Shown here: one piece after another, positions 8,397-16,609 of the stretch
How positions within the stretch are numbered: position 1 is the stretch's first letter
Layout of the letters: every line of letters begins with the position of its first letter
DNA from: JAKPAM01 sp047601745
GTDB lineage: Bacteria; Pseudomonadota; Gammaproteobacteria; Burkholderiales; Burkholderiaceae_E
NCBI GenBank assembly: GCA_047601745.1
Contig: JASGIS010000001.1
Location: forward strand, 2,976,001-3,040,000
DNA: 64,000 nucleotides
Direction of reading: 5' to 3'
Notes under the pieces: model-generated
The model's input: only the letters and a program-made list of their open reading frames with translations
What the model was told of the DNA's origin: nothing
Database searches by the model: none
Translations under genes and position numbers: made by a program

Positions 8397-9137
8397 ATGT
8401 CCGCCCCTGTTTCCCCTTCGATCGGCGGCGCGTCCGCGCCGGCGGCGCCCGACGGCCGCTACCGGATCGCGCCGAGCATCCTGTCGGCCGATTTCTCGCG
8501 GCTCGGCGACGAGGTCCGCGCGGTGCAGGCGGCCGGCGCCGACTTCATCCATTTCGACGTGATGGACAACCATTTCGTTCCCAACCTGACGATCGGTCCG
8601 ATGGTCTGCGAGGCGATCCGTCCGCACGTGTCGATCCCGATCGACGTGCACCTGATGGTCGAGCCGGTCGACGCGCTGGCCACGGCCTTCGCCAAGGCCG
8701 GCGCCACGCTGATCACGTTCCATCCCGAGGGCTCGGTCCACGTCGATCGCACGTTGACGCTGATCCGCGACCACGGCTGCAAGGCCGGCCTGGTGCTCAA
8801 TCCCGCCACGCCGCTGAACTGGCTCGATCACGTGATGGACCGGCTCGACATCGTGCTGCTGATGTCGGTCAACCCCGGTTTCGGCGGCCAGAGCTTCATC
8901 GGTTCGGCGCTGCCCAAGATCCGCCAGGTGCGTGAGCGCATCGACCGCCACGTCGCCGGCGGCGGCCAGCCGATCCTGCTCGAGGTCGACGGCGGCATCA
9001 AGGCCGACAACATCGCCTCGGTCGCCGCGGCCGGTGCCGATACCTTCGTCGCCGGTTCGGCGGTGTTCGGCGCGCCGGACGCCGACGGCGGCTATCGCGG
9101 TTCGATCGGCGCGCTGCGCGGCGCGCTCGCGCGCTGA
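8397..9137 (+). CDS. rpe: Ribulose-phosphate 3-epimerase
   Basis: A 246-residue TIM-barrel enzyme that interconverts ribulose-5-phosphate and xylulose-5-phosphate. Motifs: IAPSILSADFSRLGDEV, ADFIHFDVMDNHFVPNLTIG (metal-binding His/Asp), PIDVHLMVEPVD, VLLMSVNPGFGGQSFI and EVDGGIKADNI. An N-terminal extension of about 20 residues (Ala/Pro/Ser-rich) precedes the family start. The stop overlaps the gph start (TGATG), so the two are translationally coupled. The rpe-gph-trpE order is the usual one in Burkholderiales. Confidence 0.96.
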   Translation: MSAPVSPSIGGASAPAAPDGRYRIAPSILSADFSRLGDEVRAVQAAGADFIHFDVMDNHFVPNLTIGPMVCEAIRPHVSIPIDVHLMVEPVDALATAFAKAGATLITFHPEGSVHVDRTLTLIRDHGCKAGLVLNPATPLNWLDHVMDRLDIVLLMSVNPGFGGQSFIGSALPKIRQVRERIDRHVAGGGQPILLEVDGGIKADNIASVAAAGADTFVAGSAVFGAPDADGGYRGSIGALRGALAR

Positions 9138-9928
9138 TGCCCGGCGCCGCTCCGATCCGCGCGGCCTCGACGGGCCAGGCCTCGACGGGCGAGGCCTCGA
9201 CGGGCGAGGCCTCGACGGGCGAGGCCTCGACGGGCGAGGCCTGGCCGCGCCCGCCGCGTTTCCGCGTCAGCGCGGCGATCATCGACCTGGACGGCACGCT
9301 GCTCGATACCGCGCCCGACCTGGTCTGGGCGGCCAACGCGATGCGCGTCGACCTGGGCATGGCGCCGCTGCCGGCCGCGACGATCATCACCTTCGTCGGC
9401 AAGGGCGCGCACAACCTCGTGCACCGCACGCTCAGCGGCCGGCTCGACGGGCAGGTCGACGCCGCGTCGTTCGATCGCGGCCACGAGGCCTTCACGCGCC
9501 GCTATGCCGAGCGCAACGGCCATGAAGCGCGCGCTTATGACGGCGTCTTCGAAGGCCTGGACCGCTTGCGCGCGCTCGGCCTCGGGCTGGCCTGCGTGAC
9601 CAACAAGCCCGGCGCGTTCACCGCGCCGCTGCTCGACGCGATGGGCATGGCGCGGTATTTCGACGTCGTGCTGTCCGGCGACTCGCTGCCGACGCGCAAG
9701 CCCGATCCGGCGCCGATGCTCGAAGCCGGCCGGCGGCTCGGTGCGCCGCCCGAGCGGGTGCTCGCGATCGGCGACTCGATCAACGACGCGCTGGCGGCGC
9801 GCGCGGCCGGCATGCCGGTGCTCGCCGTGCCTTATGGCTACAACGAGGGACGCGACGTCCGGACGCTCGACGTCGATGGTATAGTCCCTTCGCTCCTGGC
9901 CGCGGCCGAGCTCGTCGATCCCGTCTGA
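9137..9928 (+). CDS. gph: Phosphoglycolate phosphatase
   Basis: A 263-residue HAD-superfamily phosphatase that removes 2-phosphoglycolate. HAD motif I is IIDLDGTLLDTAPDL with the nucleophile Asp; motif II is VTNKPG; the Lys region is SLPTRKPDPAP; motif IV is AIGDSINDALAARAAG. The conserved domain starts only near residue 45. Before it lies a repeat of ASTGE/ASTGQ encoded by five 15-bp units, which looks like a disordered tail. The start overlaps the rpe stop. The last 50 bases contain TATAGT (9880-9885), a possible -10 for the trpE unit. Confidence 0.93.
   Translation: MPGAAPIRAASTGQASTGEASTGEASTGEASTGEAWPRPPRFRVSAAIIDLDGTLLDTAPDLVWAANAMRVDLGMAPLPAATIITFVGKGAHNLVHRTLSGRLDGQVDAASFDRGHEAFTRRYAERNGHEARAYDGVFEGLDRLRALGLGLACVTNKPGAFTAPLLDAMGMARYFDVVLSGDSLPTRKPDPAPMLEAGRRLGAPPERVLAIGDSINDALAARAAGMPVLAVPYGYNEGRDVRTLDVDGIVPSLLAAAELVDPV
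9164..9238 (+). repeat. 15-bp tandem repeat, 5 copies, inside gph
   Basis: Five head-to-tail copies of GCCTCGACGGGCGAG (the first has CCAG at its end). Each unit equals five codons (ASTGE), so changes in copy number would keep the reading frame. Confidence 0.95.
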
Positions 9929-9983
9929 TCGATCGCGCCGGCCCCAGGTGTCCGTCCTGATGTCACGAGAGAGCGTGCTCCGC

Positions 9984-10055
9984 ATGAGTCCGATCGACGC
10001 CTTCCGCTCGATGCCGATGCCCACCGCCAGGTGCTGGCGTCGCTGGCGCCGCTGA
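9984..10055 (+). CDS. Candidate Trp leader peptide upstream of trpE
   Basis: A 23-codon ORF between gph and trpE. It starts MSPIDAFRSM and ends ARCWRRWRR-stop, with Trp codons at positions 18 and 21. GAGAGAG lies 10 bases before the ATG. It fits the form of a trp attenuator leader: short, Trp codons near the end, located 114 bases before the trpE start. A perfect 8-bp hairpin (GGCCCGCG/CGCGGGCC, 10084-10105) follows 28 bases after its stop, but no run of T comes after it. The trpE frame is itself open back to 10031, so overlap by chance cannot be excluded. Confidence 0.45.
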   Translation: MSPIDAFRSMPMPTARCWRRWRR

Positions 10056-10083
10056 TCCGACCTTACCCCGCCGACACCGATCG

Positions 10084-10105
10084 GGCCCGCGCCGTGCCGC
10101 GGGCC
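10084..10105 (+). promoter_or_regulatory. Hairpin in the trpE leader
   Basis: GGCCCGCG, six loop bases (CCGTGC), then CGCGGGCC. It lies between the candidate leader peptide and trpE. Lacking a T tract, it could act as a pause site, a Rho-linked structure or a translational block rather than a classical terminator. Confidence 0.45.
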
Positions 10106-10168
10106 GCCTCGATGACCGCGTGCCGCCATGCCGGCGCGAAACCCTCTGCGCAGATCGACACCCCTACC

Positions 10169-11674
10169 ATGACCGAAATCGAATTCAAGGCGCTGGCCGC
10201 CCAGGGCTACAACCGGATCCCGCTGATGCTCGAATGCCTGGCGGACCTGGACACCCCGTTGTCGCTGTACCTGAAGCTCGTCGATCGCGAGCGCCGGCTG
10301 AACAGCTTCCTGCTCGAATCGGTCGTCGGCGGCGAGCGCTTCGGCCGCTACTCGTTCATCGGCCTGCCGGCGTCGGTCCTCGTGCGCGCGACCGACGACC
10401 GGATCGAGGTCGTGCGCGACGGCGAGGTCATCGAGACGGCGCAGGGCGATCCGCTCGAGTTCGTGCGCGAGTTCCAGCAACGCTTCCGCGTCGCGCTGAC
10501 GCCGGGGCTGCCGCGCTTCTGCGGCGGCCTGGCCGGTTATTTCGGTTATGACGTCGTGCGCTTCATCGAACCCCGGCTCGGTCCGTCGCGCAAGCCCGAT
10601 CCGATCGGCACGCCCGACGTGCTGCTGCTGCTCGTCGACGAACTGGCGATCGTCGACAACCTGCAGGGCAAGCTCTACCTGATCGTCTATGCCGATCCGA
10701 CGCGGCCCGAAGCGTTCTCGGCCGCGCGCAAGCGGCTGCGGGAACTGCAGGCCCGCCTGCAGCGGCCGGCATTCGAACCCGAGGACCTGCCGCGGACCGA
10801 AGGCCAGGTGCGGCGCGATTTCGCCAAACCCGACTATCTGGCGGCGGTCGACCGCGCACGCGAGTACATCATCGCCGGCGACCTGATGCAGGTGCAGGTC
10901 GGGCAGTGCCTGCGCAAGCCTTTCGCGTATCCGGCGCTGTCGCTGTATCGCGCGCTGCGCTCGATCAACCCGTCGCCGTACATGTACTACTACGACTTCG
11001 GCGAATTCCAGATCGTCGGCGCGTCGCCCGAGATCCTCGTGCGCCAGGAATCGCTCGAAGCGACCGAAGGGCGTCCGGGCACGCGGGTCACGATCCGGCC
11101 GCTGGCCGGCACGCGCCGCCGCGGCATGACGCCGCACGAGGACGAAGCGCTGGCCGAAGAACTGCTCGCCGATCCGAAGGAGCGCGCCGAGCACCTGATG
11201 CTGATCGATCTGGCGCGCAACGACATCGGCCGCCTGGCCAAGATCGGCAGCGTCCGCGTCACCGACCAGATGGTCATCGAAAAGTACTCGCACGTGCAGC
11301 ACATCGTGTCCAACGTCGAAGGCGAGCTGCGCCCCGGCGTCGACGGCATCGACGTGCTGCGCGCGACGTTCCCGGCCGGTACGCTGACCGGCGCGCCGAA
11401 GGTCCGGGCGATGGAGCTGATCGACGAGCTCGAACCGACCAAGCGCGGCGTGTACGGCGGCGCCTGCGGCTACCTGAGCTGGTCGGGCGAGATGGACCTG
11501 GCGATCACGATCCGCACCGGCGTCGTCAAGGACGGTACGCTGCACGTGCAGGCGGCCGCCGGCGTCGTCTACGACTCGATCGCCGAGAACGAATGGCGCG
11601 AGACCGAGGTCAAGGCGCGGGCGCTGCTGCGCGCGGCCGAGCTGGTCGAAGAGGGCTTCACGCGCGAGCGCTGA
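10169..11674 (+). CDS. trpE: Anthranilate synthase component I
   Basis: A 501-residue enzyme that makes anthranilate from chorismate with ammonia supplied by TrpG. The start MTEIEFKALAAQGYNRIPL is the usual betaproteobacterial N-terminus, so the ATG at 10169 is preferred over the open frame upstream. Signature segments: GLAGYFGYDVVRFIEP, YMYYYDFGEFQIVGASPE, IRPLAGTRRRG, HLMLIDLARNDIGR, VEKYSHVQHIVSNVEG-like, and FPAGTLTGAPKVRAMELID. The Leu-Glu-Cys near residue 25 lies in the region where TrpE binds feedback Trp. In relatives trpG follows directly; here about 7.9 kb separates them. Confidence 0.96.
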   Translation: MTEIEFKALAAQGYNRIPLMLECLADLDTPLSLYLKLVDRERRLNSFLLESVVGGERFGRYSFIGLPASVLVRATDDRIEVVRDGEVIETAQGDPLEFVREFQQRFRVALTPGLPRFCGGLAGYFGYDVVRFIEPRLGPSRKPDPIGTPDVLLLLVDELAIVDNLQGKLYLIVYADPTRPEAFSAARKRLRELQARLQRPAFEPEDLPRTEGQVRRDFAKPDYLAAVDRAREYIIAGDLMQVQVGQCLRKPFAYPALSLYRALRSINPSPYMYYYDFGEFQIVGASPEILVRQESLEATEGRPGTRVTIRPLAGTRRRGMTPHEDEALAEELLADPKERAEHLMLIDLARNDIGRLAKIGSVRVTDQMVIEKYSHVQHIVSNVEGELRPGVDGIDVLRATFPAGTLTGAPKVRAMELIDELEPTKRGVYGGACGYLSWSGEMDLAITIRTGVVKDGTLHVQAAAGVVYDSIAENEWRETEVKARALLRAAELVEEGFTRER

Positions 11675-11810
11675 GGCCGGCCGGCATGCTCCGACGGGCG
11701 GCGGCGGGTTTCCGTCCGCTCGTTCGAACCTCGGGCGCCCGATTTCCCGGGACCGGGCTGCCCGAGTCCTTTATGCTTGTGGTCCCGCTACATACCGAAA
11801 GGAGACAACG

Positions 11811-13253
11811 ATGGATCATCTGAGCGGCTTGGACGCCTCGTTCCTGCACCTCGAAACGCCCGAGACCCCGATGCACGTGGGTTCGCTGCTGTTGATGGAG
11901 CTGCCGGCAGGTTACAAGGGCGACTACTACGAAGATTTCAAGGCCATGATCAGCAAGCGGCTGCATCTGGCCAACATCCTGACGCGCAAGCTGGCGCCGA
12001 TGCCGTTCGAGCTGGCCGAGCCGGTGTGGATCGAGGACGACGACATCGACCTCGACTACCACGTGCGCAGCCTGACGCTGCGCCGCCCGGGCAGCATGGC
12101 GCAACTCGAGCAACTGGTGTCGCGGCTGCACTCGTCGCTGCTCGACCGCAGCCGGCCGCTGTGGGAGCTGTACGTGATCGAGGGGCTCGAAAGCGGCCAT
12201 CCGGCGATCTACTTCAAGGCGCATCACAGCGGCGTGGACGGCAAGTCGGGCGTCGAGATGGCCAAGGTCCTGTACGACACCTCGCCCGAGATCCGCGAGG
12301 TGCCGCCGCCTCGCCGTCGTCGCCAAGGGGCCAACTACGGCTACCAGTTGGGCGTCGCCGAGCTGCTGCAGGCAGCCGTTTCCAACAGCGCGCGGCAGTA
12401 CCGCAAGCTGGCCGAGCTGCTGCCCACGGCGGCCAAGGCGCTGACCACCGCCGGCAACCTGCTGGCCAGCCAGCGCACCAAGCCCGGCGAGCGCCCGCTC
12501 GTGCTGGGCACGGCGCCGCGGACGATCTTCAACGAATCGATCACCAACCAGCGTTCGTACTGCGTGCTGTCGCTGCCGTTCAAGGAGCTGAAGGACCTGG
12601 GCAAGCGTGTGGGCGGCACCGTCAACACCATCGTGATGGCGATGTGCAGCATCGCGCTCAGCCGTTTCCTCGAGCAGCGCGGGGAGTTGCCCAAGCAGCC
12701 GCTGATCGCCGCCGTGCCGGTGAGCCTGCGCACCGAAGGCGACGGTTCGATGAACAACCAGGTATCGATGGTGCGCGTGGATCTGGCCACCGACATCGCC
12801 GACCTGAACGAACGCTTCAAGGCCATCCACGCATCGTCCGAGGCGGCCAAGGCCGTCGTGCGCGAACTCAAGCCGGTGCTGGGCGTGGACATGCCGGTGA
12901 CCGGATCGCCGTGGCTGATGAGCAGCATGGCGTCGCTGTACGGGCGTTCGACGCTGGCCCGCCAGTTGCCGCCGATGGCCAACGTCGTCATCTCCAACGT
13001 GCCCGGCCCCGGCCAGCGGCTGTATAGCTGCGGCGCCAAGATGAACAGCTACTACCCGGTGTCGATCCCGTACCACGGCGCCGCGCTGAACATCACCGTG
13101 CAGAGCTACGCGGGCGCGCTGGACTTCGGTCTGATCGCCTGCCGTCGCGTGCTGTCGCAGGACGAGGTGACCGAGCTGACCGGCTACCTGCGCGATGCGG
13201 TGGCCGAAATCGCCAAGCTGCCGACGGTCGGCGAGGCCGTCGCGGCCGGCTGA
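11811..13253 (+). CDS. Wax ester synthase/diacylglycerol acyltransferase
   Basis: A 480-residue WS/DGAT enzyme that esterifies acyl-CoA to fatty alcohols or diacylglycerol for storage lipid. The catalytic HHxxxDG motif is HHSGVDG at residues 138-144. Other family motifs are PLWELYVIEGL before it, and NVVISNVPGP with the later LNITVQSYAGALDFGL. The start MDHLSGLDASFLHLETP is the classic family opening. The ATG at 11811 follows AAAGGAG. It stands alone between trpE and the MFS genes and is the first gene of the insertion that splits trp. Confidence 0.95.
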   Translation: MDHLSGLDASFLHLETPETPMHVGSLLLMELPAGYKGDYYEDFKAMISKRLHLANILTRKLAPMPFELAEPVWIEDDDIDLDYHVRSLTLRRPGSMAQLEQLVSRLHSSLLDRSRPLWELYVIEGLESGHPAIYFKAHHSGVDGKSGVEMAKVLYDTSPEIREVPPPRRRRQGANYGYQLGVAELLQAAVSNSARQYRKLAELLPTAAKALTTAGNLLASQRTKPGERPLVLGTAPRTIFNESITNQRSYCVLSLPFKELKDLGKRVGGTVNTIVMAMCSIALSRFLEQRGELPKQPLIAAVPVSLRTEGDGSMNNQVSMVRVDLATDIADLNERFKAIHASSEAAKAVVRELKPVLGVDMPVTGSPWLMSSMASLYGRSTLARQLPPMANVVISNVPGPGQRLYSCGAKMNSYYPVSIPYHGAALNITVQSYAGALDFGLIACRRVLSQDEVTELTGYLRDAVAEIAKLPTVGEAVAAG

Positions 13254-13413
13254 GCCGCCGCCCGGCGCGCGATCGCCGGGACGACTGCCGTTCGGCGCGT
13301 CGTCCCGGCGAAGGGCGCCGACGGATGCGTCCGGCCTCGTCCGGCCGGGGGGCGATGATCGGGCGCCGCGGCCGGGTCCGGCCCGGCCGCCTCTTCGTTG
13401 CGCCCCCTCGCCG

Positions 13414-14757
13414 TCAGGCCGGTTGCGCCACCTGCTTGCTGCCCACCTGAGACCGGGACCGTCCTGCCACCAGCATGATGACGGCGGCCAGGATGTACAG
13501 CGAGCAGATGAAGAACAGGCTGTACTTGTTGTTGCCCGTCGTGCTCAGGATCCAGGTGCTGATGGACGGCGAGATCGCCGGCCCCAGGTTGCCCAGCGAA
13601 CTGATCAGCGCGATGCCGCCGGCCGCCGTTTCCTTCGGCAGATACTCGCTGACGAACGCGAAGAACAGCGGCGTGGCGGCGGACGTCCCCACGGTCGCGA
13701 GCGAGTACAGCGCGACCGATCCGACCAGGTTCGGCGCGAACACCGCGATCAGGCCCAGACCGGCGACGACGCAGCAGATCGCGAACGCGAAGTGCCAGCG
13801 CCGGTCGTGCGTGCGGTCGGAACTGCGGCTGATCAGCACCATGCCGATGATGCCGCATATGCTGGCGACGGCCTTCAGCAGGCCGACCTGGAACACGTCG
13901 GCCACTCCCCAGCTACGGATCAGCGTCGGCGCCCAGAACAGCAGCGCATAGACGGCGGCGCTCATCAGGAAGTAGGTGGTGGCCAGCACGAAGACCTTCG
14001 GGTCCTTGATCAACTGCCGCATCGCGCCGTGCGCATGTCCGGTCGAGGTCTTCTCGCTTTCGACCCGGTCGATCAGAATCTTCTTCTGCTCGGCCGTCAG
14101 CCACCTGGCCTGGGCCGGCGTGTCGCACAGCCACAGCCAGACGAGTACCGCGATGATCAGGCAGGGCACGCCGTTGGAGATGAACATCCATTGCCAGCCG
14201 TGCATCGACATGAAGCCTTCGCCGTACTTCATCAGCGCGCCGTTCAGCGGACCGACGATCACGCCGGCCAGCGCGGTCGCCGTCATGAAGACCGCGATGG
14301 CCCGGCCGCGCCGCGCCGACGGATACCAGTAGGTGAAGTACAGGATCACGCCGGGAAAGAAGCCCGCCTCGAACGCGCCGAGCAGGAAGCGCAGCACATA
14401 GAACTGCCAGGGCGCGGTCACCCAGGCCATCGCCGTCGCGCAGGCGCCCCAGCAGATCATGATGCGCAGGATGGTCTTGCGCGCACCGATCTTCTCGAGG
14501 AACAGGTTGCTGGGCACCTCGAACAGGAAGTAGCCGACGAAGAACAGGCCCGCGCCGAGCGCGAACACGTGGTCGCTCAGGTGCAGATCGGTCTTCATCT
14601 GCAACTGCGCGAAGCCGATGTTCACGCGGTCGATGAACGCGAACACGTAGGCCACCAGCAGCAGCGGCAGGATGTGCCAGTTGACCTTGGAAAAAATCGC
14701 CTTTTCGGCTTCGGTCTCGATGAGTGGACCGCTTTTGGGAACGGACAGATTGGCCAT
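13414..14757 (-). CDS. MFS transporter, anion:cation symporter type (copy 1)
   Basis: A 447-residue major facilitator with about 12 membrane helices. Typical ACS-family features are RVNIGFAQLQMKTDL in helix 1, GYFLFEVPSNLFLEKIGARKTI at loop 2-3, and GAFEAGFFPGVILYFTYWYP in helix 4-5. These carriers usually import organic acids such as tartrate, glucarate or aromatic acids; the substrate is not decided here. It is very similar to the gene at 15034-16377 over its whole length, including the N-terminus MANLSVPKSGPLIETEAEK and the C-terminus QVAQPA. The ATG at 14757 is chosen because both copies share it; CGGAGACGA lies upstream. Confidence 0.92.
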   Translation of the reverse strand: MANLSVPKSGPLIETEAEKAIFSKVNWHILPLLLVAYVFAFIDRVNIGFAQLQMKTDLHLSDHVFALGAGLFFVGYFLFEVPSNLFLEKIGARKTILRIMICWGACATAMAWVTAPWQFYVLRFLLGAFEAGFFPGVILYFTYWYPSARRGRAIAVFMTATALAGVIVGPLNGALMKYGEGFMSMHGWQWMFISNGVPCLIIAVLVWLWLCDTPAQARWLTAEQKKILIDRVESEKTSTGHAHGAMRQLIKDPKVFVLATTYFLMSAAVYALLFWAPTLIRSWGVADVFQVGLLKAVASICGIIGMVLISRSSDRTHDRRWHFAFAICCVVAGLGLIAVFAPNLVGSVALYSLATVGTSAATPLFFAFVSEYLPKETAAGGIALISSLGNLGPAISPSISTWILSTTGNNKYSLFFICSLYILAAVIMLVAGRSRSQVGSKQVAQPA

Positions 14758-14914
14758 GGAATCGTCTCCGGATGAGGAATGCCGGACCGCGGCCGCCGAT
14801 CGTGGGCGCCATCCGGAATTTTCGTGGGGCTCGATCTTTCCGTACCTGACGTTCTGCTGAAAGGTTTCCTTGGACAAGAATCTTGTGAAATTGGGACGTC
14901 TGCGGTGGCTTGCG
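14758..14914 (-). repeat. Duplicated leader/promoter region of the MFS genes (copy 1)
   Basis: This stretch matches 16378-16528 nearly base for base (both hold GTACCTGACGTT, GGGGCTCGATCTTTCC and TGCCGGACCGCGGCCG on the plus strand). It is the 5' region of both MFS genes. The similarity is as high as in the coding parts, so it probably carries the promoter and perhaps a shared regulatory element. Confidence 0.85.
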
Positions 14915-14992
14915 CGCCGCTTCCCGCTTTTCTCTACCGCCGTCGCTGGCATGGGTCACCGCGACGGTGTCGCCTCGCCGCCGGGTGTGCCG
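14915..14992 (+). pseudogene. Remnant of a phoD-like gene (Tat signal)
   Basis: Read in frame from 14915 this gives RRFPLFSTAVAGM, against RRFLLSSTAVAGG in the Tat signal of the intact gene at 16610. Similarity continues with small gaps to about 14992 (GGTCACCGCGACGGTG against the ITRDTAR codons, and CGGGTGTGCC against the GVQS codons). The start codon and nearly the whole gene are missing. The left border joins inside GCGCGCCGC, which resembles a sequence near the intact start, consistent with deletion between short direct repeats after duplication. Confidence 0.65.
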
Positions 14993-15033
14993 ATTCGGCA
15001 CCCGGCTGGACCTGTTCCGGCCGCCCGTCTTCG

Positions 15034-16377
15034 CTAGGCCGGCTGCGCCACCTGCATGCTGCCTGCCGGGGATCTGGACCGTCCCACGACCACCATGATC
15101 AGAGCGGCCAGGACGTACAGCGAGCAGATGAAGAGCAGGCTGTACTTGTTCTCGCCCGTCGTGGTCAGGATCCAGGTGCTGATCGACGGGGAGATCGCCG
15201 GCCCCAGGTTGCCCAGCGAGCTGATCAGCGCGATGCCGCCGGCCGCCGTTTCCTTGGGCAGGTACTCGCTGATGAAGGCGAAGAACAGCGGCGTGGAAGC
15301 CGATGTACCCACGGTCGCGAGCGAGAACAGTGCCATCGATGTGGTCATGCCCGGCGCCATCACGGCGATCAGGCCCAGGCCGGTGACGATGCAGGTGATG
15401 GCGAACACGTAGTGCCAGCGCCGGTCGTTCGTGCGGTCGGAGCTGCGGCAGATCAACACCATGCCGATGATGCCGAATACGCTGGCCAAGGCCTTGAGCA
15501 TGCCGACCTGGAACACGTCGGCCGCACCCCAGCTCTTGATCAGCGACGGCGCCCAGAACACCAGCGCGTACACGGCGGCGCTCATCAGGAAGTAGATGGT
15601 CGCCAGCACGAAGACCTTCGGGTCCTTCAGCAAGGCGCCCATGGCACCGTGGCCGTGTCCGGTCGAGGTCTTCTCGCTCTCGACGCGGTTGATGAGGATC
15701 TTCTTCTCCTCGTCCGTGAGCCACTTGGCATTGGCCGGCTTATCGATCAGCAGGAAATAGACCATCACCGCGATGATCAGGCAGGGCGCGCCGTTGAAGA
15801 GGAACATCCACTGCCAGCCGTGCATCGACATGAAGCCTTCGCCGTATTTCATCAGCGCGCCGTTCAGCGGGCCGACGAGGATGCTGGCTAGCTGGGTGGC
15901 TGTCATGAAGATCGCGATGGCCCGGCCGCGCCGCGCCGTCGGGTACCAGTAGGTGAAGTAGAGAATGACGCCGGGAAAGAAACCGGCCTCGAACGCGCCG
16001 AGCAGGAAGCGCAGCGTGTAGAACTGCCAAGGTGTGTGAGCCCAGGCCATCAGGGTGGCGCACAGACCCCAGCAGATCATGATGCGCAGGATGGTCTTGC
16101 GGGCACCGATCTTTTCGAGGAGCAGGTTGCTGGGCACCTCGAACAGGAAGTAGCCGACGAAGAACAGACCCGCGCCCAACGCGAAGATCTCGTTGGTGAA
16201 ATTCAGATCGGTCTTCATCTGCAACTGCGCGTAACCGATGTTCACGCGGTCGATGTAGGCGAACACGTAGGCGACCAGCAGCAGCGGCAGGATGTGCCAG
16301 TTGACTTTGGAAAAAATCGCCTTTTCGGCTTCGGTCTCGATGAGCGGGCCGCTCTTGGGAACGGATAGGTTGGCCAT
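15034..16377 (-). CDS. MFS transporter, anion:cation symporter type (copy 2)
   Basis: A 447-residue carrier, the sister of copy 1 and exactly the same length. Differences are scattered: copy 2 has AYIDRVNIGYAQLQMKTDLNF where copy 1 has AFIDRVNIGF and TDLHL, and the central cytosolic loop differs slightly. The 12-helix pattern, the RVNIG helix-1 motif and the GAFEAGFFPGVILY segment are kept. It is divergent from the phoD-like gene, whose start is 232 bases away, which suggests a joint function: phosphatase product or cleaved substrate taken up by the carrier (inference). Tandem duplication with retained frame suggests both copies are or were recently functional. Confidence 0.92.
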   Translation of the reverse strand: MANLSVPKSGPLIETEAEKAIFSKVNWHILPLLLVAYVFAYIDRVNIGYAQLQMKTDLNFTNEIFALGAGLFFVGYFLFEVPSNLLLEKIGARKTILRIMICWGLCATLMAWAHTPWQFYTLRFLLGAFEAGFFPGVILYFTYWYPTARRGRAIAIFMTATQLASILVGPLNGALMKYGEGFMSMHGWQWMFLFNGAPCLIIAVMVYFLLIDKPANAKWLTDEEKKILINRVESEKTSTGHGHGAMGALLKDPKVFVLATIYFLMSAAVYALVFWAPSLIKSWGAADVFQVGMLKALASVFGIIGMVLICRSSDRTNDRRWHYVFAITCIVTGLGLIAVMAPGMTTSMALFSLATVGTSASTPLFFAFISEYLPKETAAGGIALISSLGNLGPAISPSISTWILTTTGENKYSLLFICSLYVLAALIMVVVGRSRSPAGSMQVAQPA

Positions 16378-16528
16378 TTAGGATCGTCTCCGGATTGGAA
16401 TGCCGGACCGCGGCCGTCGATCGTGGGCGCTATCCGGAACTTTCTTGGGGCTCGATCTTTCCGTACCTGACGTTTTGCTGAAAGGTTCGTTTGAGCAAGA
16501 ACCGGTGAAATTGGGACTTCTGCGGCGG
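16378..16528 (-). repeat. Duplicated leader/promoter region of the MFS genes (copy 2)
   Basis: The counterpart of 14758-14914. On the minus strand it ends in GGAGACGATCC before the ATG at 16377. Just outside it (16521-16540) lies GGCGGC-TTGCGC-GCCGCC, a 6-bp hairpin at the edge of the homologous block. Confidence 0.8.
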
Positions 16529-16609
16529 CTTGCGCGCCGCCTGGTTCATATGGGTGTCATCGCGTGTTCCTAAGCTGCCGGCTTCGATTGGCTTGGTGAC
16601 CTTTTCGCG

